DNA from: Lysobacterales bacterium 66-474
GTDB taxonomy: Bacteria; Pseudomonadota; Gammaproteobacteria; Xanthomonadales; Rhodanobacteraceae
Length of the DNA: 64,000 nucleotides
Direction of reading: 5' to 3'
Assembly (NCBI GenBank): GCA_001899805.1
Contig: MKWP01000001.1
Coordinates: forward strand, 67,001-131,000
Both the position numbers and the translations under genes were made by a program. Shown here one piece after another: positions 27,130 through 36,872 of the stretch (within the stretch, counting starts at the first letter, position 1; every line of letters starts with the position of its first letter). The notes under the pieces are model-generated. The model was not told the DNA's origin. It was given only the letters and a program-made list of their open reading frames with translations, and did not search any database.

Positions 27130-27909
27130 TCAACCCAGACGGACCGACAACATCGAGATCGAGCCGCCATCCGTGCCGTCGGTGGGAAAACCCACGGCAT
27201 CATCTTCGTGGCTGGCGCCCAGCACGTACAGCAGGGGCAGGTAGTGTTCCGGCGTGGGGATCGACAATTCCGCGTCGGGGCCCAATGACGCGTAATCCAC
27301 CAGCGGCTGGACATCGCGCTGCACGATGAGGTTGCGCACGGCGGTTTCGAACCGCACGGCCCAGTCGAACGGCTGCGCCGGATGCCGGCCCCACGCATAC
27401 GCATGCAGGTTGTGCACGACGTTGCCGCTGCCGAGGATCAGCACGCCCTCGTCGCGCAACGGCGCCAATCGCTTGCCCAGGTCGTGGTGGAAGGCAGGCG
27501 CCTGGGTTTCGTCGATGCTCAACTGCACCACCGGCACGTCGGCATCGGGGAAGACGTGGCGCAGCACCGACCAGCTGCCGTGATCCAGGCCCCACGAAAC
27601 ATCGGCGCGGACGGGCACGGGCGCAAGCAGCTCGCGCAGCCGGCGCACGAACACAGGATTGCCGCGCGCCGGATATTGCACCTCGAACAACTCGCGCGGG
27701 AAGCCGCCGAAATCGTGGATCGTGCGCGGTCGCGCCATCGCGGTCACTGCAGTCCCTGGAAGGTACCAGTGCGCGGAAACGGAAAGCACCAGGCCAGGCT
27801 TCGGCAACTGCCGCCCGAGCGCCGACCACGCGCGCGACCAAGCCGTATCCTGGATGGCGTTCATCGGGTTGCCGTGGCCGATGAACAGGGTCGGCATGCG
27901 TGTCGTCAT
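27130..27909 (-). CDS. ygiD: LigB-type extradiol dioxygenase, 4,5-DOPA dioxygenase-like
   Basis: A 259-residue enzyme of the class III extradiol (LigB) family, similar to YgiD. Metal-binding residues are visible in PTLFIGHGNPMN (His12), SVSAHWYLPG and the catalytic-region motifs GLDHGSW and GSGNVVHNLH. It would cleave a catechol such as 4,5-DOPA using Fe or Zn. The ATG is preceded by GGAGG 5 nt away and overlaps the stop of the TRIC-like gene by 4 bp, so the two are cotranscribed. Confidence 0.85.
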   Translation of the reverse strand: MTTRMPTLFIGHGNPMNAIQDTAWSRAWSALGRQLPKPGLVLSVSAHWYLPGTAVTAMARPRTIHDFGGFPRELFEVQYPARGNPVFVRRLRELLAPVPVRADVSWGLDHGSWSVLRHVFPDADVPVVQLSIDETQAPAFHHDLGKRLAPLRDEGVLILGSGNVVHNLHAYAWGRHPAQPFDWAVRFETAVRNLIVQRDVQPLVDYASLGPDAELSIPTPEHYLPLLYVLGASHEDDAVGFPTDGTDGGSISMLSVRLG

Positions 27910-28538
27910 GCGTCGCCTCCGGATGCCCGTGCATGCGGAAGATGCCAGCCGTGGCGGATCGCCATGTAACGCAGCGCGAAACACGCCAGGCCGCCGACGA
28001 TCGCGGTGGGCACCGCATGGATGCCGATAACGTGCCCCCCCACCACGATCGCCGCGCCGACCAGCGCGGCCAGCGCATACAGGTCGGAGCGCAGCACGCT
28101 GGGGATCTGCATCACCAGCACGTCGCGCAACATGCCGCCGCCGATGCCGGTGAGCATGCCCAGCAACGCCGCCATCACGGGGTTGAGTCCGTACAACAAG
28201 GCCTTTTCGGCGCCCGCCACCGCGAAGAAGGCCAGGCCGATCGCGTCGAACCAAAGCACCGTGTGGTTGAGCCGCGCGATCATCGTGTCCCAATAGAACA
28301 CGATCAACCCGGCGAATATCGACACGCCGAGGTAACTCAGGTGGGCAATCGCCGCCGGCGGCGTTGCGCCGATCAGGATGTCGCGCGTGATGCCGCCGGC
28401 GTTGCCTGCCGAGAACGCGAGCACCAGTACCCCGAAAATGTCCAACCGGTACTTGACCGCCGCCGCCGCGCCGCTGATCGCGAATACGAAGGTGCCGCCA
28501 AGATCCAGTGCCACCAGCATGATGTGTGTGACCGACAT
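27906..28538 (-). CDS. TRIC-type cation channel family protein (UPF0126/YadS-like)
   Basis: A 210-residue membrane protein with seven helices built from two repeats, each with the glycine-rich signature (AGGITRDIL and GGGMLRDVL). This is the pattern of prokaryotic TRIC/UPF0126 channels, which are homotrimeric K+-permeable pores in structural studies. It is the first gene of a two-gene unit with the DOPA-dioxygenase-like gene; no functional link between them is obvious. Confidence 0.85.
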   Translation of the reverse strand: MSVTHIMLVALDLGGTFVFAISGAAAAVKYRLDIFGVLVLAFSAGNAGGITRDILIGATPPAAIAHLSYLGVSIFAGLIVFYWDTMIARLNHTVLWFDAIGLAFFAVAGAEKALLYGLNPVMAALLGMLTGIGGGMLRDVLVMQIPSVLRSDLYALAALVGAAIVVGGHVIGIHAVPTAIVGGLACFALRYMAIRHGWHLPHARASGGDA

Positions 28539-28604
28539 GTGCGTCCCGTTCGAATGGCGCCGACTATACCCCCGACCGGCGCACCGGCTCGTCTGGCGCC
28601 TGCA

Positions 28605-29867
28605 TCAAGCCGCCAGCCATGCACGCGCGGCGACCACCATTGCTTCGACGCCTGTTTCCAATGTCGGGTGGATCACCGGCAGGAAGCGCGGATTGTGGTT
28701 GGTCGGCAGTTCGTTGATGCGATTCGCGGCTTTTGCCTTCGCGTAGACATCCGGATCGGTGCCGCCCACGAACCAGAACACCGACGGCACGCCCCACTCC
28801 GAACCGAACGAGCCGAAATCCTCGCTCGCCGACGCGGGGCCGGTTTCGTGGACACGCCCGGGCGAAAAGTATTGGCGGAAGGCTTCCGAGACGCGCTTGC
28901 TCGCGGCGGCATCGTTGACGGCAAGCGGGTAGCGGTCCAGCGGCGTGATCTCCGGTTTCCTCGGTGCACCCGACGCTTCGGCTTCGGCATTGACGATGCG
29001 CTCGATCGCGGCCAGCACGCGCTTGCGCACGCCCTCGTCGAAGGTGCGCACGTTGAGCTTGATGATGGCTTCGTCCGGGATCACGTTTTCCTTGGTGCCG
29101 GCCTGCAACGCACCGACCGTGACCACGGCGGCTTCCGTCGCCGCCACTTCGCGCGACACGATCGTCTGCAGCCGCAGCACGACCGCCGCGGCCATCACCA
29201 CCGGATCGATGCTGGCCTGCGGCATCGAACCGTGCGCACCACGCCCGAACAGGCGGATCTGCAGGCTGTCGGCCGCGGACGTGATCGCGCCGGTGCGTCC
29301 GCCCAGCATGCCGGCCGGTCCGACCATCACATGCTGGCCGAGGATGACGTCCGGTTTCGGAAAACGCTTGAACAAGCCGTCGTCGATCATCGCCTGCGCA
29401 CCCGCCGCGGTTTCTTCCGCGGGCTGGAACACCACCATCAAGGTGCCGTGCCAGGCATCGCGCGCGTGCGCCATCAAGGCGCTGGCGCCCGCGAGCCAGG
29501 CGACGTGCATGTCGTGGCCGCAGGCGTGCATTACCGGCACGGTCCTGCCTTCGGGATCGTTCGCCGTGACCTTGCTGGCATACGGCACCCCGGTGGCTTC
29601 CTCGACCGGCAACGCGTCCATGTCGGCGCGCAGCATCACGGTCGGACCATCGCCGTTGCGCAGCAGCCCGACGACACCGGTGTTGCCGACGTGTTCCGTC
29701 ACTTCAAAGCCGGCCGCGCGCAACCTGTCCGCGGCGAGGCCCGCGGTGCGGGTTTCCTGCATCGACAACTCGGGGTGCGCGTGCACATCCTTGTACAGGG
29801 CCTCGAGGCCGGGAATCAACGGATCGAGATTCCCCAGGACAGGATCCCGCAGTGCCGTAGCGCTCAT
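28605..29867 (-). CDS. M20 family metallo-amidohydrolase (hippurate hydrolase-like)
   Basis: A 420-residue cytoplasmic peptidase of the M20D group (hippurate hydrolase, IAA-amino acid hydrolase). Metal ligands sit in HACGHDMH and the catalytic Glu pair in PAEETAAG; MLRADMDALPV is the substrate-side motif. It would release an acyl group or amino acid from N-acyl amino acids. The frame opens at 29909, but GAGGAC lies 8 nt before the internal ATG at 29867, which is the better start. Confidence 0.87.
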   Translation of the reverse strand: MSATALRDPVLGNLDPLIPGLEALYKDVHAHPELSMQETRTAGLAADRLRAAGFEVTEHVGNTGVVGLLRNGDGPTVMLRADMDALPVEEATGVPYASKVTANDPEGRTVPVMHACGHDMHVAWLAGASALMAHARDAWHGTLMVVFQPAEETAAGAQAMIDDGLFKRFPKPDVILGQHVMVGPAGMLGGRTGAITSAADSLQIRLFGRGAHGSMPQASIDPVVMAAAVVLRLQTIVSREVAATEAAVVTVGALQAGTKENVIPDEAIIKLNVRTFDEGVRKRVLAAIERIVNAEAEASGAPRKPEITPLDRYPLAVNDAAASKRVSEAFRQYFSPGRVHETGPASASEDFGSFGSEWGVPSVFWFVGGTDPDVYAKAKAANRINELPTNHNPRFLPVIHPTLETGVEAMVVAARAWLAA

Positions 29868-30188
29868 GTTTTTTGTCCTCGCAGCTGTTGGATCGACAGG
29901 CACCTGCATTCCGATGCCGTAAACTCCGGCCGTTCGCGCGCGGCCAACAGGCCCGAAACTCTACTCCCATCGGTTGGCGGGGGAGCAACGTTCGCCACCG
30001 TCGCGGCATCCGCGCCCGGTCCCTGCGTGGAATGGCTGCGGGACCACGGCCGCCTGGGGCGCGGCCACGCGGCGTGGCGATGCTGGACCGTGCCGAGCTC
30101 GACCTGCCTGCCTGGGCACGGTGTGCGGACGCGGAACCGCAGGCAGGCGGGGCGATCGCATGTATACGGACGATGGATGCAGCCGAAA

Positions 30189-31376
30189 TCAAGCCTGCGC
30201 CGGCAGCCTGCCGCGCACGTTTTCGGCGTCGAACGGACCGGGTGATGCGATGAGGTCGCGCGCGGCATCGACCTGGCCCCAGGTGTTCCAGAGCAACACG
30301 CCGCGCACGCGGCCGGCGTCGAGGTAATACACCACGCCTTCGCGGAACGGCGTGACCCACTGCTCCACGGTTTCGAGGCGCGAATCGAGCGTGCCGACGG
30401 CTTCGTAGCCGAGGTCGAACAGGTCGGAATAGAAGAACGGCAGTTCGTCATAGGGTGCATCGAGTCCCGCCATGCACTTGCCGGCGCGCGCGCCCATCGT
30501 GATGGCGGCGTTCTCGTGTTCGACGCGGATGCGCTTGCCAAGCGCGGGTGCCGGAAACGAGGCCACGTCGCCGGCGGCATGGATGTCGGGGTCGGACGTC
30601 TGCAGGTGCTCGTTCACGATGATGCCGTTGTCCACCTTCAGGCCCGCCGCCTCGGCAAGCTGCACGTTGGGCGTGATGCCCAACCCCGCGACCACCGCAT
30701 CGGCGGCGAGGGTGCTGCCATCCGACAATTTCAGTTGCGCGCCTTGCGCGGTGCTGCTGCCGCTTTCGACGGTGATGCCTGCGCGCACGTCCACGCCCTT
30801 CTCGCGGTAGTACGCGGTGACCGCATCGGCCAGCGATTCCGGATACACGCGCGCACCGATCGCATCGTCGGGGAACAGCATCGTGACCTTGCAATCGTTC
30901 ATCGCCATCGCCGCCGCGATCTCGCTGCCGATGAAGCCGCCGCCGACCACCGCGATCCGCGCGCCCGGTTTCACGGATCGGCGCAGGCGTTGGTAGTCAT
31001 CGAAGGTGCGGTAGTAGATGAAGTCGCCGCCACCCGAGGGCAGCTTGCGTGGCGTACCGCCGGTGGCGATCAGGAGCTTGCGGTATTTCCACGTATCGCC
31101 CTTGTCGTCGTGCACGGCGTGCGCGGCGCGGTCGATCTTCGTGGCGCGCCGCGAAAGCTGCACGTCGGCGCGCGCCTTGTCGATCGGGCGCCAGATGTCC
31201 GCTTCCTCGCCGTCCTTCCACAACTTCTTGCTGAGCGGCGGGCGATCGTAGGGTGGGTGGGATTCGTCGCCGAGCATGCCGATACCCGCCTTGGCGTCGG
31301 CTTCGCGCAGCGCCTGCGCCGCGGCTTCGCCGGCCATGCCGGCACCGATGATCAGGTAATCGAATGCGTGTTGCAT
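30189..31376 (-). CDS. FAD-dependent NAD(P)H oxidoreductase (ferredoxin/rubredoxin reductase-like)
   Basis: A 395-residue pyridine nucleotide-disulphide oxidoreductase fold without redox cysteines. FAD-binding GAGMAG (residues 12-17), NAD-binding GGGFIG near residue 146 and the second FAD motif HAAGDVA near residue 275 are all present. This family transfers electrons from NAD(P)H to ferredoxin or rubredoxin of oxygenases; no such partner is encoded nearby. It is monocistronic, with 320 bp of non-coding DNA upstream to the M20 gene on one side and 147 bp to queF on the other. Confidence 0.85.
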   Translation of the reverse strand: MQHAFDYLIIGAGMAGEAAAQALREADAKAGIGMLGDESHPPYDRPPLSKKLWKDGEEADIWRPIDKARADVQLSRRATKIDRAAHAVHDDKGDTWKYRKLLIATGGTPRKLPSGGGDFIYYRTFDDYQRLRRSVKPGARIAVVGGGFIGSEIAAAMAMNDCKVTMLFPDDAIGARVYPESLADAVTAYYREKGVDVRAGITVESGSSTAQGAQLKLSDGSTLAADAVVAGLGITPNVQLAEAAGLKVDNGIIVNEHLQTSDPDIHAAGDVASFPAPALGKRIRVEHENAAITMGARAGKCMAGLDAPYDELPFFYSDLFDLGYEAVGTLDSRLETVEQWVTPFREGVVYYLDAGRVRGVLLWNTWGQVDAARDLIASPGPFDAENVRGRLPAQA

Positions 31377-31523
31377 GGCGCGTCCTCGTCATGGTGTGCA
31401 GTCCTTCGAGGATACGCGGTCCGGCGTGAAGATGCCCGCACGGAGTGTGTCAAGCGCTTGAACGCGACAACGCTTCACGCAGCACGTCACTCGCACTGCG
31501 GCCGAAATTTCCGACCTGGATGA

Positions 31524-32366
31524 TTATTGCCGCGTGCCGCGCAGGTTGGCCGGGGTCGCCGCGAAGCCGGGCGTTGCCCGCCACGGATTGATGTCGATGC
31601 CGCCGCGGCGCAGGAAGCGCGCATACACCATCAACTCCAGCGGTGCGCATTGCCGCCGGATGTCGATGAACATGCGTTCGACGCAGGCTTCGTGGAAATC
31701 GGCATGGTCGCGGAAGGAAACCAGGTAGCGCAGCAGCCCCGCGCGATCGATGGACTTGCCCCGGTACCTCACCTGCACGCTGGCCCAATCGGGCTGGCCG
31801 GTGACCGGGCAGCGCGAGCGGAACACGTCGCTGACCAGCGCTTCCTCGACGACACGCGCGTGCGGCGGGACGGCGAGGTGCTGCGGCCGCGGCGGCGCAT
31901 AATCGGTGATGTCGAGTCGCTGCGCGTCCAGCGACTCGCCGGCGAAGTCCGTGACCTGCAGGCGTGCGAACTCCGGGCGCTCGCGCAACGCGACTTCGAC
32001 GTCACCCCCGGTGCAGTCAGCGACATCCCGCGCGATGCGCGCCCGCACGGCGTGCGCATCGTCGAAGCACGTCATCGCATAGCCGTTGAGGTACAGTTTC
32101 AGCGACTTGGATTCGACCAGGTTGGGCGAATCGCACGGCACCCGCAACTCGGCTACCGCGACGCACGGCTTGCCACGCGAGTCCAGCCACGACAGTTCCC
32201 ACGCGTTCCAGATGTCGGCGCCCGCGAACGGCAATCCGGCAGCACCGATGCCGAGCGGCTGGCGCGCTTCGGCGCGCGCGACCGGAAACAGCCGCGTCGG
32301 ATCGACGGCGTTCGGGTATTCGGCACGGCGCCCTAGCGGGTTGGCAATTCCAGCCACATCAATCAC
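31524..32366 (-). CDS. queF: NADPH-dependent 7-cyano-7-deazaguanine reductase, type II QueF
   Basis: A 280-residue enzyme that reduces preQ0 to preQ1 in queuosine tRNA modification. The length and two-domain layout fit the long (E. coli-type) form. The NADPH motif LVESKSLKLYLNGY and the catalytic-cysteine region SRCPVTGQPDWASVQ are present, as is the C-terminal HEACVERM. The gene overlaps the end of the serine hydrolase gene by 8 bp, so it may be translated from the same message. Confidence 0.93.
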   Translation of the reverse strand: MIDVAGIANPLGRRAEYPNAVDPTRLFPVARAEARQPLGIGAAGLPFAGADIWNAWELSWLDSRGKPCVAVAELRVPCDSPNLVESKSLKLYLNGYAMTCFDDAHAVRARIARDVADCTGGDVEVALRERPEFARLQVTDFAGESLDAQRLDITDYAPPRPQHLAVPPHARVVEEALVSDVFRSRCPVTGQPDWASVQVRYRGKSIDRAGLLRYLVSFRDHADFHEACVERMFIDIRRQCAPLELMVYARFLRRGGIDINPWRATPGFAATPANLRGTRQ

Positions 32367-33771
32367 TCGAAGCCACGATGTACTGCTCGATCTTGCCGTT
32401 CGGCAACGTATAGGTGCTGACCCCGAGTTTCTTGTGCGGAAACGTCAGCGTGTAGCTGCGCATCTGCATCCCGCCGCGTTTCTTCGCGGCACGGATGGTG
32501 AACGAGGTCGGCGTGCCGAGCGGTGCGAGGCTGGTCTGGTAATCGTGCAGCGCGGTCGCATCGAAATAGCTGTTGGCGTCGGCGGTGAACAGGTCGCGGT
32601 CGATCCGGCCTTTTTGCAGGTTCGCGAAAATCGTCCTGGCCTGGTCGAGTGCCCGGGTCGCGGCCGGATCGTGGACCTCGAACAGCGCCCTGGCGATGCC
32701 CTCGCCGATGGTGTGGAAGGTGCCGACCGCGTCCTGGTTGGTCTGCACCACCACCGCGGCATGCTCGTCGGGAAAAATGTAATTGCCCGCGGTGAAGCCC
32801 ATGACCTCGCCGTCGTGCCAGATCATCCGGTGCCCGTCCAGCTTCCCGACAAACACGCCGAGGCCGTAGCCCGAGCCGAGGCCGTTGCTCAACACGATCT
32901 CGGTCTGCATTGCACGCCACGAGGCCGGTTGCAGCAGCGTCTGGTCGATCATCGCGATGTCCCACTTCGCGAGGTCGCTCGCGGTCATCGCCAATTCGCC
33001 CGCGCCGAACATCCAGTTCACGCCCTCTTTCGGCGAAGGCCGCAGTGGCCCCAAGGCGTTGCGTGAGTACCCACGCGCATCGCTGGCCGGCAACGCGTGC
33101 AGGTTGGTGTCATACGCATCGGTGATACCCAGCGTCGGGAACACGTGTTGCTGCAGGAACTCGAACGGCGTCTGCCCGGTGAGCTTCTGCACGATCGCGC
33201 CGGCGATGGTGTAGCCGGTGTTGCTGTACTGCCATTGCGAACCCGGCGCGAAATCCAGCGGCTTCTTCGCCCAGACATCCATGATGTGCGCCGGCGTGGT
33301 CGACTGCTTCATCATCGGCATCAGGTAATCCTGCGGCCAGAAATCCTGGTAGCCGGAAGTGTGCGAGAGGATCTGCCGGATCGTGACGTGGTCGGCGTCG
33401 GTGAGGTCCGGAAAGAACTTCGCGACCTTGTCGTCGAGGTTCAATTTTCCCTGTTGCTGCAACATCAGGATCGCCGCCGCGGTGAACTCCTTGCTGATCG
33501 AGCCGATGCTGTAGCGCATCGAAGCGGTCGCGGGCGTTTTCGGATCGAGCCGCGCATCGCCGTACGCCTTCGCGTAAACGAGTTTGCCGTCACGCACCAC
33601 GGCAACGGATGCGCTGGGCACGCCGCTTTGCTTCAAGGCATCGTTGGCGATCCTGTCGATCTTCGCGGCAAGGTCCGCGGGCAACGCATCCTTCGCAAAT
33701 GCAGGCACACAGGCGAAGGCCAGCAGCGCGGCCAGGCACAACAGGCGAACGGTGTTCGGCAGCAATCGCAT
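32359..33771 (-). CDS. Exported serine hydrolase, beta-lactamase class C-like
   Basis: A 470-residue protein with a signal peptide (cleavage after AFA, residue 26). The beta-lactamase/D-Ala carboxypeptidase motifs are visible: SISK (nucleophile Ser91, Lys94) and YSN (182-184). The C-terminal 120 residues form an extra domain of the kind found in many such esterase/peptidase homologues. The substrate is unknown; hydrolysis of small peptides or esters in the periplasm is more likely than antibiotic resistance. Confidence 0.85.
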   Translation of the reverse strand: MRLLPNTVRLLCLAALLAFACVPAFAKDALPADLAAKIDRIANDALKQSGVPSASVAVVRDGKLVYAKAYGDARLDPKTPATASMRYSIGSISKEFTAAAILMLQQQGKLNLDDKVAKFFPDLTDADHVTIRQILSHTSGYQDFWPQDYLMPMMKQSTTPAHIMDVWAKKPLDFAPGSQWQYSNTGYTIAGAIVQKLTGQTPFEFLQQHVFPTLGITDAYDTNLHALPASDARGYSRNALGPLRPSPKEGVNWMFGAGELAMTASDLAKWDIAMIDQTLLQPASWRAMQTEIVLSNGLGSGYGLGVFVGKLDGHRMIWHDGEVMGFTAGNYIFPDEHAAVVVQTNQDAVGTFHTIGEGIARALFEVHDPAATRALDQARTIFANLQKGRIDRDLFTADANSYFDATALHDYQTSLAPLGTPTSFTIRAAKKRGGMQMRSYTLTFPHKKLGVSTYTLPNGKIEQYIVASSD

Positions 33772-33845
33772 GGGAGCCCCTCGGCAGGAAAAGCGTGAAC
33801 GCGAACGATAGCACCGTCACCGCGGTCGCGCGGCCGGGTATCCGG

Positions 33846-35450
33846 CTACCAGAAATAAACCTGCAGCGAAGACGGCTTGGGCTTGGGCGGTATCGCGCCC
33901 AGGAACGTACGATGATCGGGGAAGTTCATGGCGCTGCGATCCAGCAGCGTGTCGACCTCGGCCATGTCGTACTTCGCCTCCTCGGCTGTCGGCGGACGCG
34001 GGTCGCCGGGAAACAGGCCGACCCCAGCCAACAGGCTGTACCACGACATGATCGGATAGCCGCGCCCGAACTTGCCTTGCGCAATGCCGGCGGAGATCGG
34101 GCGGCTGGCCAGCCAGGTGCGCAGCAGTTGCTGCAACGGTTCGGACAGGTGGGTGTTGGCGGCATTCGCGCGCCAGTAATCGGTGTCGTTGCGTGTGTTG
34201 GTCTTGAAGTGGGTGACGATGTAGTCGCGCGTGCCTTCGACGCCAGCATTGAGCGTGTCGTTGAAGCGCCTGCGCGTGCCCTCGCCCAGGTCGCGCTGCT
34301 CCAGCGCGGCCACCAGCATCTCCGCAGTGCGCTGTACGTACAGCAGCGTGGTCGCCTCCAGCGGTTCGATGAAACTCTGGGCAAGGCCATTCGCCACGCA
34401 GTTGCGCCGCCACGGCTCGGCCACGCGCCCCGGACGGAATTCCAGGTGCCGCGCCGGAACGTCGGCGTCCAGCAAGCCGAGGTGCCCGCGCAACTCCTTT
34501 TCCGCATTTTCGGGCGGGCAGAAGTCGGTGCTGTACACATAGCCGTAGCCGTAACGCGTCGTCAGCGGAATCTTCCACACCCAGCCATGCCCGAGCGCGC
34601 TGGAAATCGTCTTGGGCATGATCGGCCCGTCGTGCGGTTTGCTGATCGCGATGGCGGCGTTGTTGAACAGGTTGTCCTTGAACGGCACGAAGGGCGTACC
34701 GAGCGCCTTGCCCATCAGCAGCGAGGCGAAGCCGGTGCAATCGACATAGAAGTCGCCCGCCAGCGTGCCGCCATCCTTGAGCGCAAGCGAGGCGACGTCG
34801 CCGGATTCCGCAAGCCGTACTTCGGTCACGTGGCCGACGACGTGTTGCACGCCGCGATCCATCGCCTTTTTCTGCAGGAAGCGGCCCAGCAACACGGAAT
34901 CGAAATGGAAGCCGTACCACACGTCGAACGGGAAACTTTGCTGCGGTCGTGGCGCCTTGCACTCACGCGCCAGCCGCGCGGATATGAAGAAACGATCGGG
35001 GTGCGCGTGCACGTCGGCGCGGTCGAGGCGCGCGTGCACGTTGTCGATGAACGGCGCCATCGTCATGTTGTCCAGCATCGACGCGAACGAATGGAAGTAG
35101 CTTTCGTATCCGGGTCGCGTGGACCAGCCGTCGAAGCTGATGCCGGCCTTGTAGGTGGCGTGGCATTCCGGCATCCATTCCGATTCCTCGATGCCCAACC
35201 CTTCGAAGAAGCCACGCAACCAGGGCGTGGAACCCTCGCCGACACCGATCACGCCCACCTGCGACGATTCCAGCACCGTGACCTTGAGGCGCGCACCGTA
35301 AGCCGAGTTGGCCAGCAGCAGCGCGGTCATCCAGCCGGCGGTGCCACCGCCGACCACCACGACATGTCGCACCGGCGGCTCGGCATCGATGCGGACTCCG
35401 TCGCGGCGTGCGGCGACGTTGTGGTTGAAGACCGTGGCGGTATCGGACAT
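33846..35450 (-). CDS. Flavin-dependent tryptophan halogenase family protein
   Basis: A 534-residue flavoprotein of the PrnA/RebH family. It has the FAD motif GGGTAGW (residues 34-40), a Lys at 101 in the region of the catalytic lysine, and the family-specific WVWKIP at 290-295 (WxWxIP) that keeps the enzyme from acting as a monooxygenase. This suggests real halogenase chemistry, but there is no biosynthetic cluster or dedicated flavin reductase beside it. In this bacterial group such genes often lie near TonB receptors; none is here. The ATG at 35450 lacks a clear Shine-Dalgarno. Confidence 0.85.
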   Translation of the reverse strand: MSDTATVFNHNVAARRDGVRIDAEPPVRHVVVVGGGTAGWMTALLLANSAYGARLKVTVLESSQVGVIGVGEGSTPWLRGFFEGLGIEESEWMPECHATYKAGISFDGWSTRPGYESYFHSFASMLDNMTMAPFIDNVHARLDRADVHAHPDRFFISARLARECKAPRPQQSFPFDVWYGFHFDSVLLGRFLQKKAMDRGVQHVVGHVTEVRLAESGDVASLALKDGGTLAGDFYVDCTGFASLLMGKALGTPFVPFKDNLFNNAAIAISKPHDGPIMPKTISSALGHGWVWKIPLTTRYGYGYVYSTDFCPPENAEKELRGHLGLLDADVPARHLEFRPGRVAEPWRRNCVANGLAQSFIEPLEATTLLYVQRTAEMLVAALEQRDLGEGTRRRFNDTLNAGVEGTRDYIVTHFKTNTRNDTDYWRANAANTHLSEPLQQLLRTWLASRPISAGIAQGKFGRGYPIMSWYSLLAGVGLFPGDPRPPTAEEAKYDMAEVDTLLDRSAMNFPDHRTFLGAIPPKPKPSSLQVYFW

Positions 35451-35520
35451 GGCTGACGGATCGAACGCGCGCGCTGGAGACGCGCACGATAGCACCACCC
35501 ATCCCGGACACGCGCGATCC

Positions 35521-36297
35521 TCAGTGCGCGGCTTCGCTGGCGGCGGAGGGCACTGCGCGGAAGGCGCGTTCGAATGCTTGCAAGTCGACCTTGGCCACGC
35601 TGGAAACGGCGATGAACCGCAATCCCGCGTCGCTCCACTCCAGTACGTGGTAGCCGTCGCGGGTCCGCGACACGCTTGCGCCCGCCCCACTGCCCGGCCA
35701 CTGGAACAGGTTGATCGTGTGCAGGTGGCGCTTGTACACCAGTGCGGCGACCTGCCTGCCGTCGAGCACGTCGAGCCGCCCGCCGATCAGTTCAAAGCCT
35801 TGCGCGGTCAGGTCCTTCACCTGCGGCGAGAAATCCAGGCGGCCGTCGAACCATGGCTTCACGGTGTGTTCGCTGGTGCTGCGCACGTCGATCAAATGCC
35901 CGGGCAGCAGCGAGCGCACGTGATCGGATACCGCGTCGACAACCAGCGCGTGGCCAGCGGCCCGACGCAACTGCAGCGTTTGCCAGCCGGCGAACAACGC
36001 CGCGATCACGCACAGCGCGGCGAGCGCGGCCAGGGCCAGGTTCCAGGCGCGACGCGGTGTGCGCTGCACAACGGCAGGGCGCGGCAAGCGCGCGGCGATG
36101 CGCGTCCGCAACGCCGCGGGTGCATGACGATACAAATCCGCCCCCCGCAGATCGTCGCGTGTCCGCGTGTACGCGCGGACGCGCTGCATGCAGGCTTCGC
36201 ACCCGGCCAGGTGCCGGGTGACCGCGACGCCGTCGGCCGCGCCCAGTTCGTCGTCGAGATACGCGTGCAACAGCAGGCGCACATCCTGGCAATTCAT
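35521..36297 (-). CDS. Transmembrane anti-sigma factor with zinc-finger domain
   Basis: A 258-residue protein. The N-terminal 40 residues carry the HxxxCxxC zinc motif of anti-sigma domains (His29, Cys33, Cys36), followed by one membrane helix (about residues 86-108) and a periplasmic sensor domain. It would hold the cognate ECF sigma factor at the membrane until a signal arrives. The ATG overlaps the sigma factor stop by 4 bp, the usual sigma/anti-sigma coupling. Confidence 0.9.
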   Translation of the reverse strand: MNCQDVRLLLHAYLDDELGAADGVAVTRHLAGCEACMQRVRAYTRTRDDLRGADLYRHAPAALRTRIAARLPRPAVVQRTPRRAWNLALAALAALCVIAALFAGWQTLQLRRAAGHALVVDAVSDHVRSLLPGHLIDVRSTSEHTVKPWFDGRLDFSPQVKDLTAQGFELIGGRLDVLDGRQVAALVYKRHLHTINLFQWPGSGAGASVSRTRDGYHVLEWSDAGLRFIAVSSVAKVDLQAFERAFRAVPSAASEAAH

Positions 36298-36845
36298 GCC
36301 GCCACCTCCCTGCGGGTCAACTCACGTTGCAGGCGTTCGCGTGCGCGCGCCAGCCGCGACATCACCGTGCCGATCTTGAGGTTGGTGATCGACGCGATCT
36401 CCTTGTAGGAGCACCCTTCCAGCTCGCGCAACACCAGCACCTCGCGGAATTCGGGCGGCAACCGTTCCAGCGCGGCATGCAGGCGCTGCGCATCGGCCGC
36501 GCGCAGCAGCACGGCCTGCGGATCGTCGTGGTCCTCGCCGCCGTGGATCGCCTCGTCGAATTCGTCGACGCTGCCCGCGGCGGGTAACTGCGAGCGCTGC
36601 GTGTAGAACGTGTTGCGCACGATCGCGAGCAGCCAGACCTTCGCATCGCCGCCGCGGAACCCGCCGAAGAAGCGGAACGCGCGCAGCACCGCTTCCTGCA
36701 CCACGTCCTCGGCGTCCGCGTCGTTGCGCGCCAGCCAGCGCGCAAGGTTGTACGCGGCATCCAGGTGCCGCACCACCTCGCGTTCGAAGATGGCGCCAGT
36801 GTCCATGCCGTCAGTCCGCACCAGCGCGCTTGTTCCATCGCCCAT
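36294..36845 (-). CDS. ECF-type RNA polymerase sigma factor
   Basis: A 183-residue sigma-70 family member with regions 2 (LDAAYNLARWLARNDADAE to VWLLAIVRNTF) and 4 (LPPEFREVLVLRELEG, helix-turn-helix to MSRLARARERL) only. It is paired with the anti-sigma gene. The start could also be the ATG at 36806, which gives 170 residues and begins closer to where the family normally does; neither start has a Shine-Dalgarno. It is divergent from the metallophosphoesterase gene over a perfect palindrome, so autoregulation and control of the divergent pair are likely (inference). Confidence 0.9.
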   Translation of the reverse strand: MGDGTSALVRTDGMDTGAIFEREVVRHLDAAYNLARWLARNDADAEDVVQEAVLRAFRFFGGFRGGDAKVWLLAIVRNTFYTQRSQLPAAGSVDEFDEAIHGGEDHDDPQAVLLRAADAQRLHAALERLPPEFREVLVLRELEGCSYKEIASITNLKIGTVMSRLARARERLQRELTRREVAA

Positions 36846-36872
36846 CAAGACGAGACTGATGTCCAGGCGAAT

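Noticed and set aside
29868-30188. Possible small gene between the M20 peptidase and FAD reductase genes (plus-strand frame near 29873-30253)
   Set aside because: It lacks a ribosome binding site, is Arg/Ala/Pro-rich noise and overlaps the reductase 3' end. The gap has a CCTGCCTGC/GCAGGCAGG inverted repeat with a 27-nt loop, too open to call.
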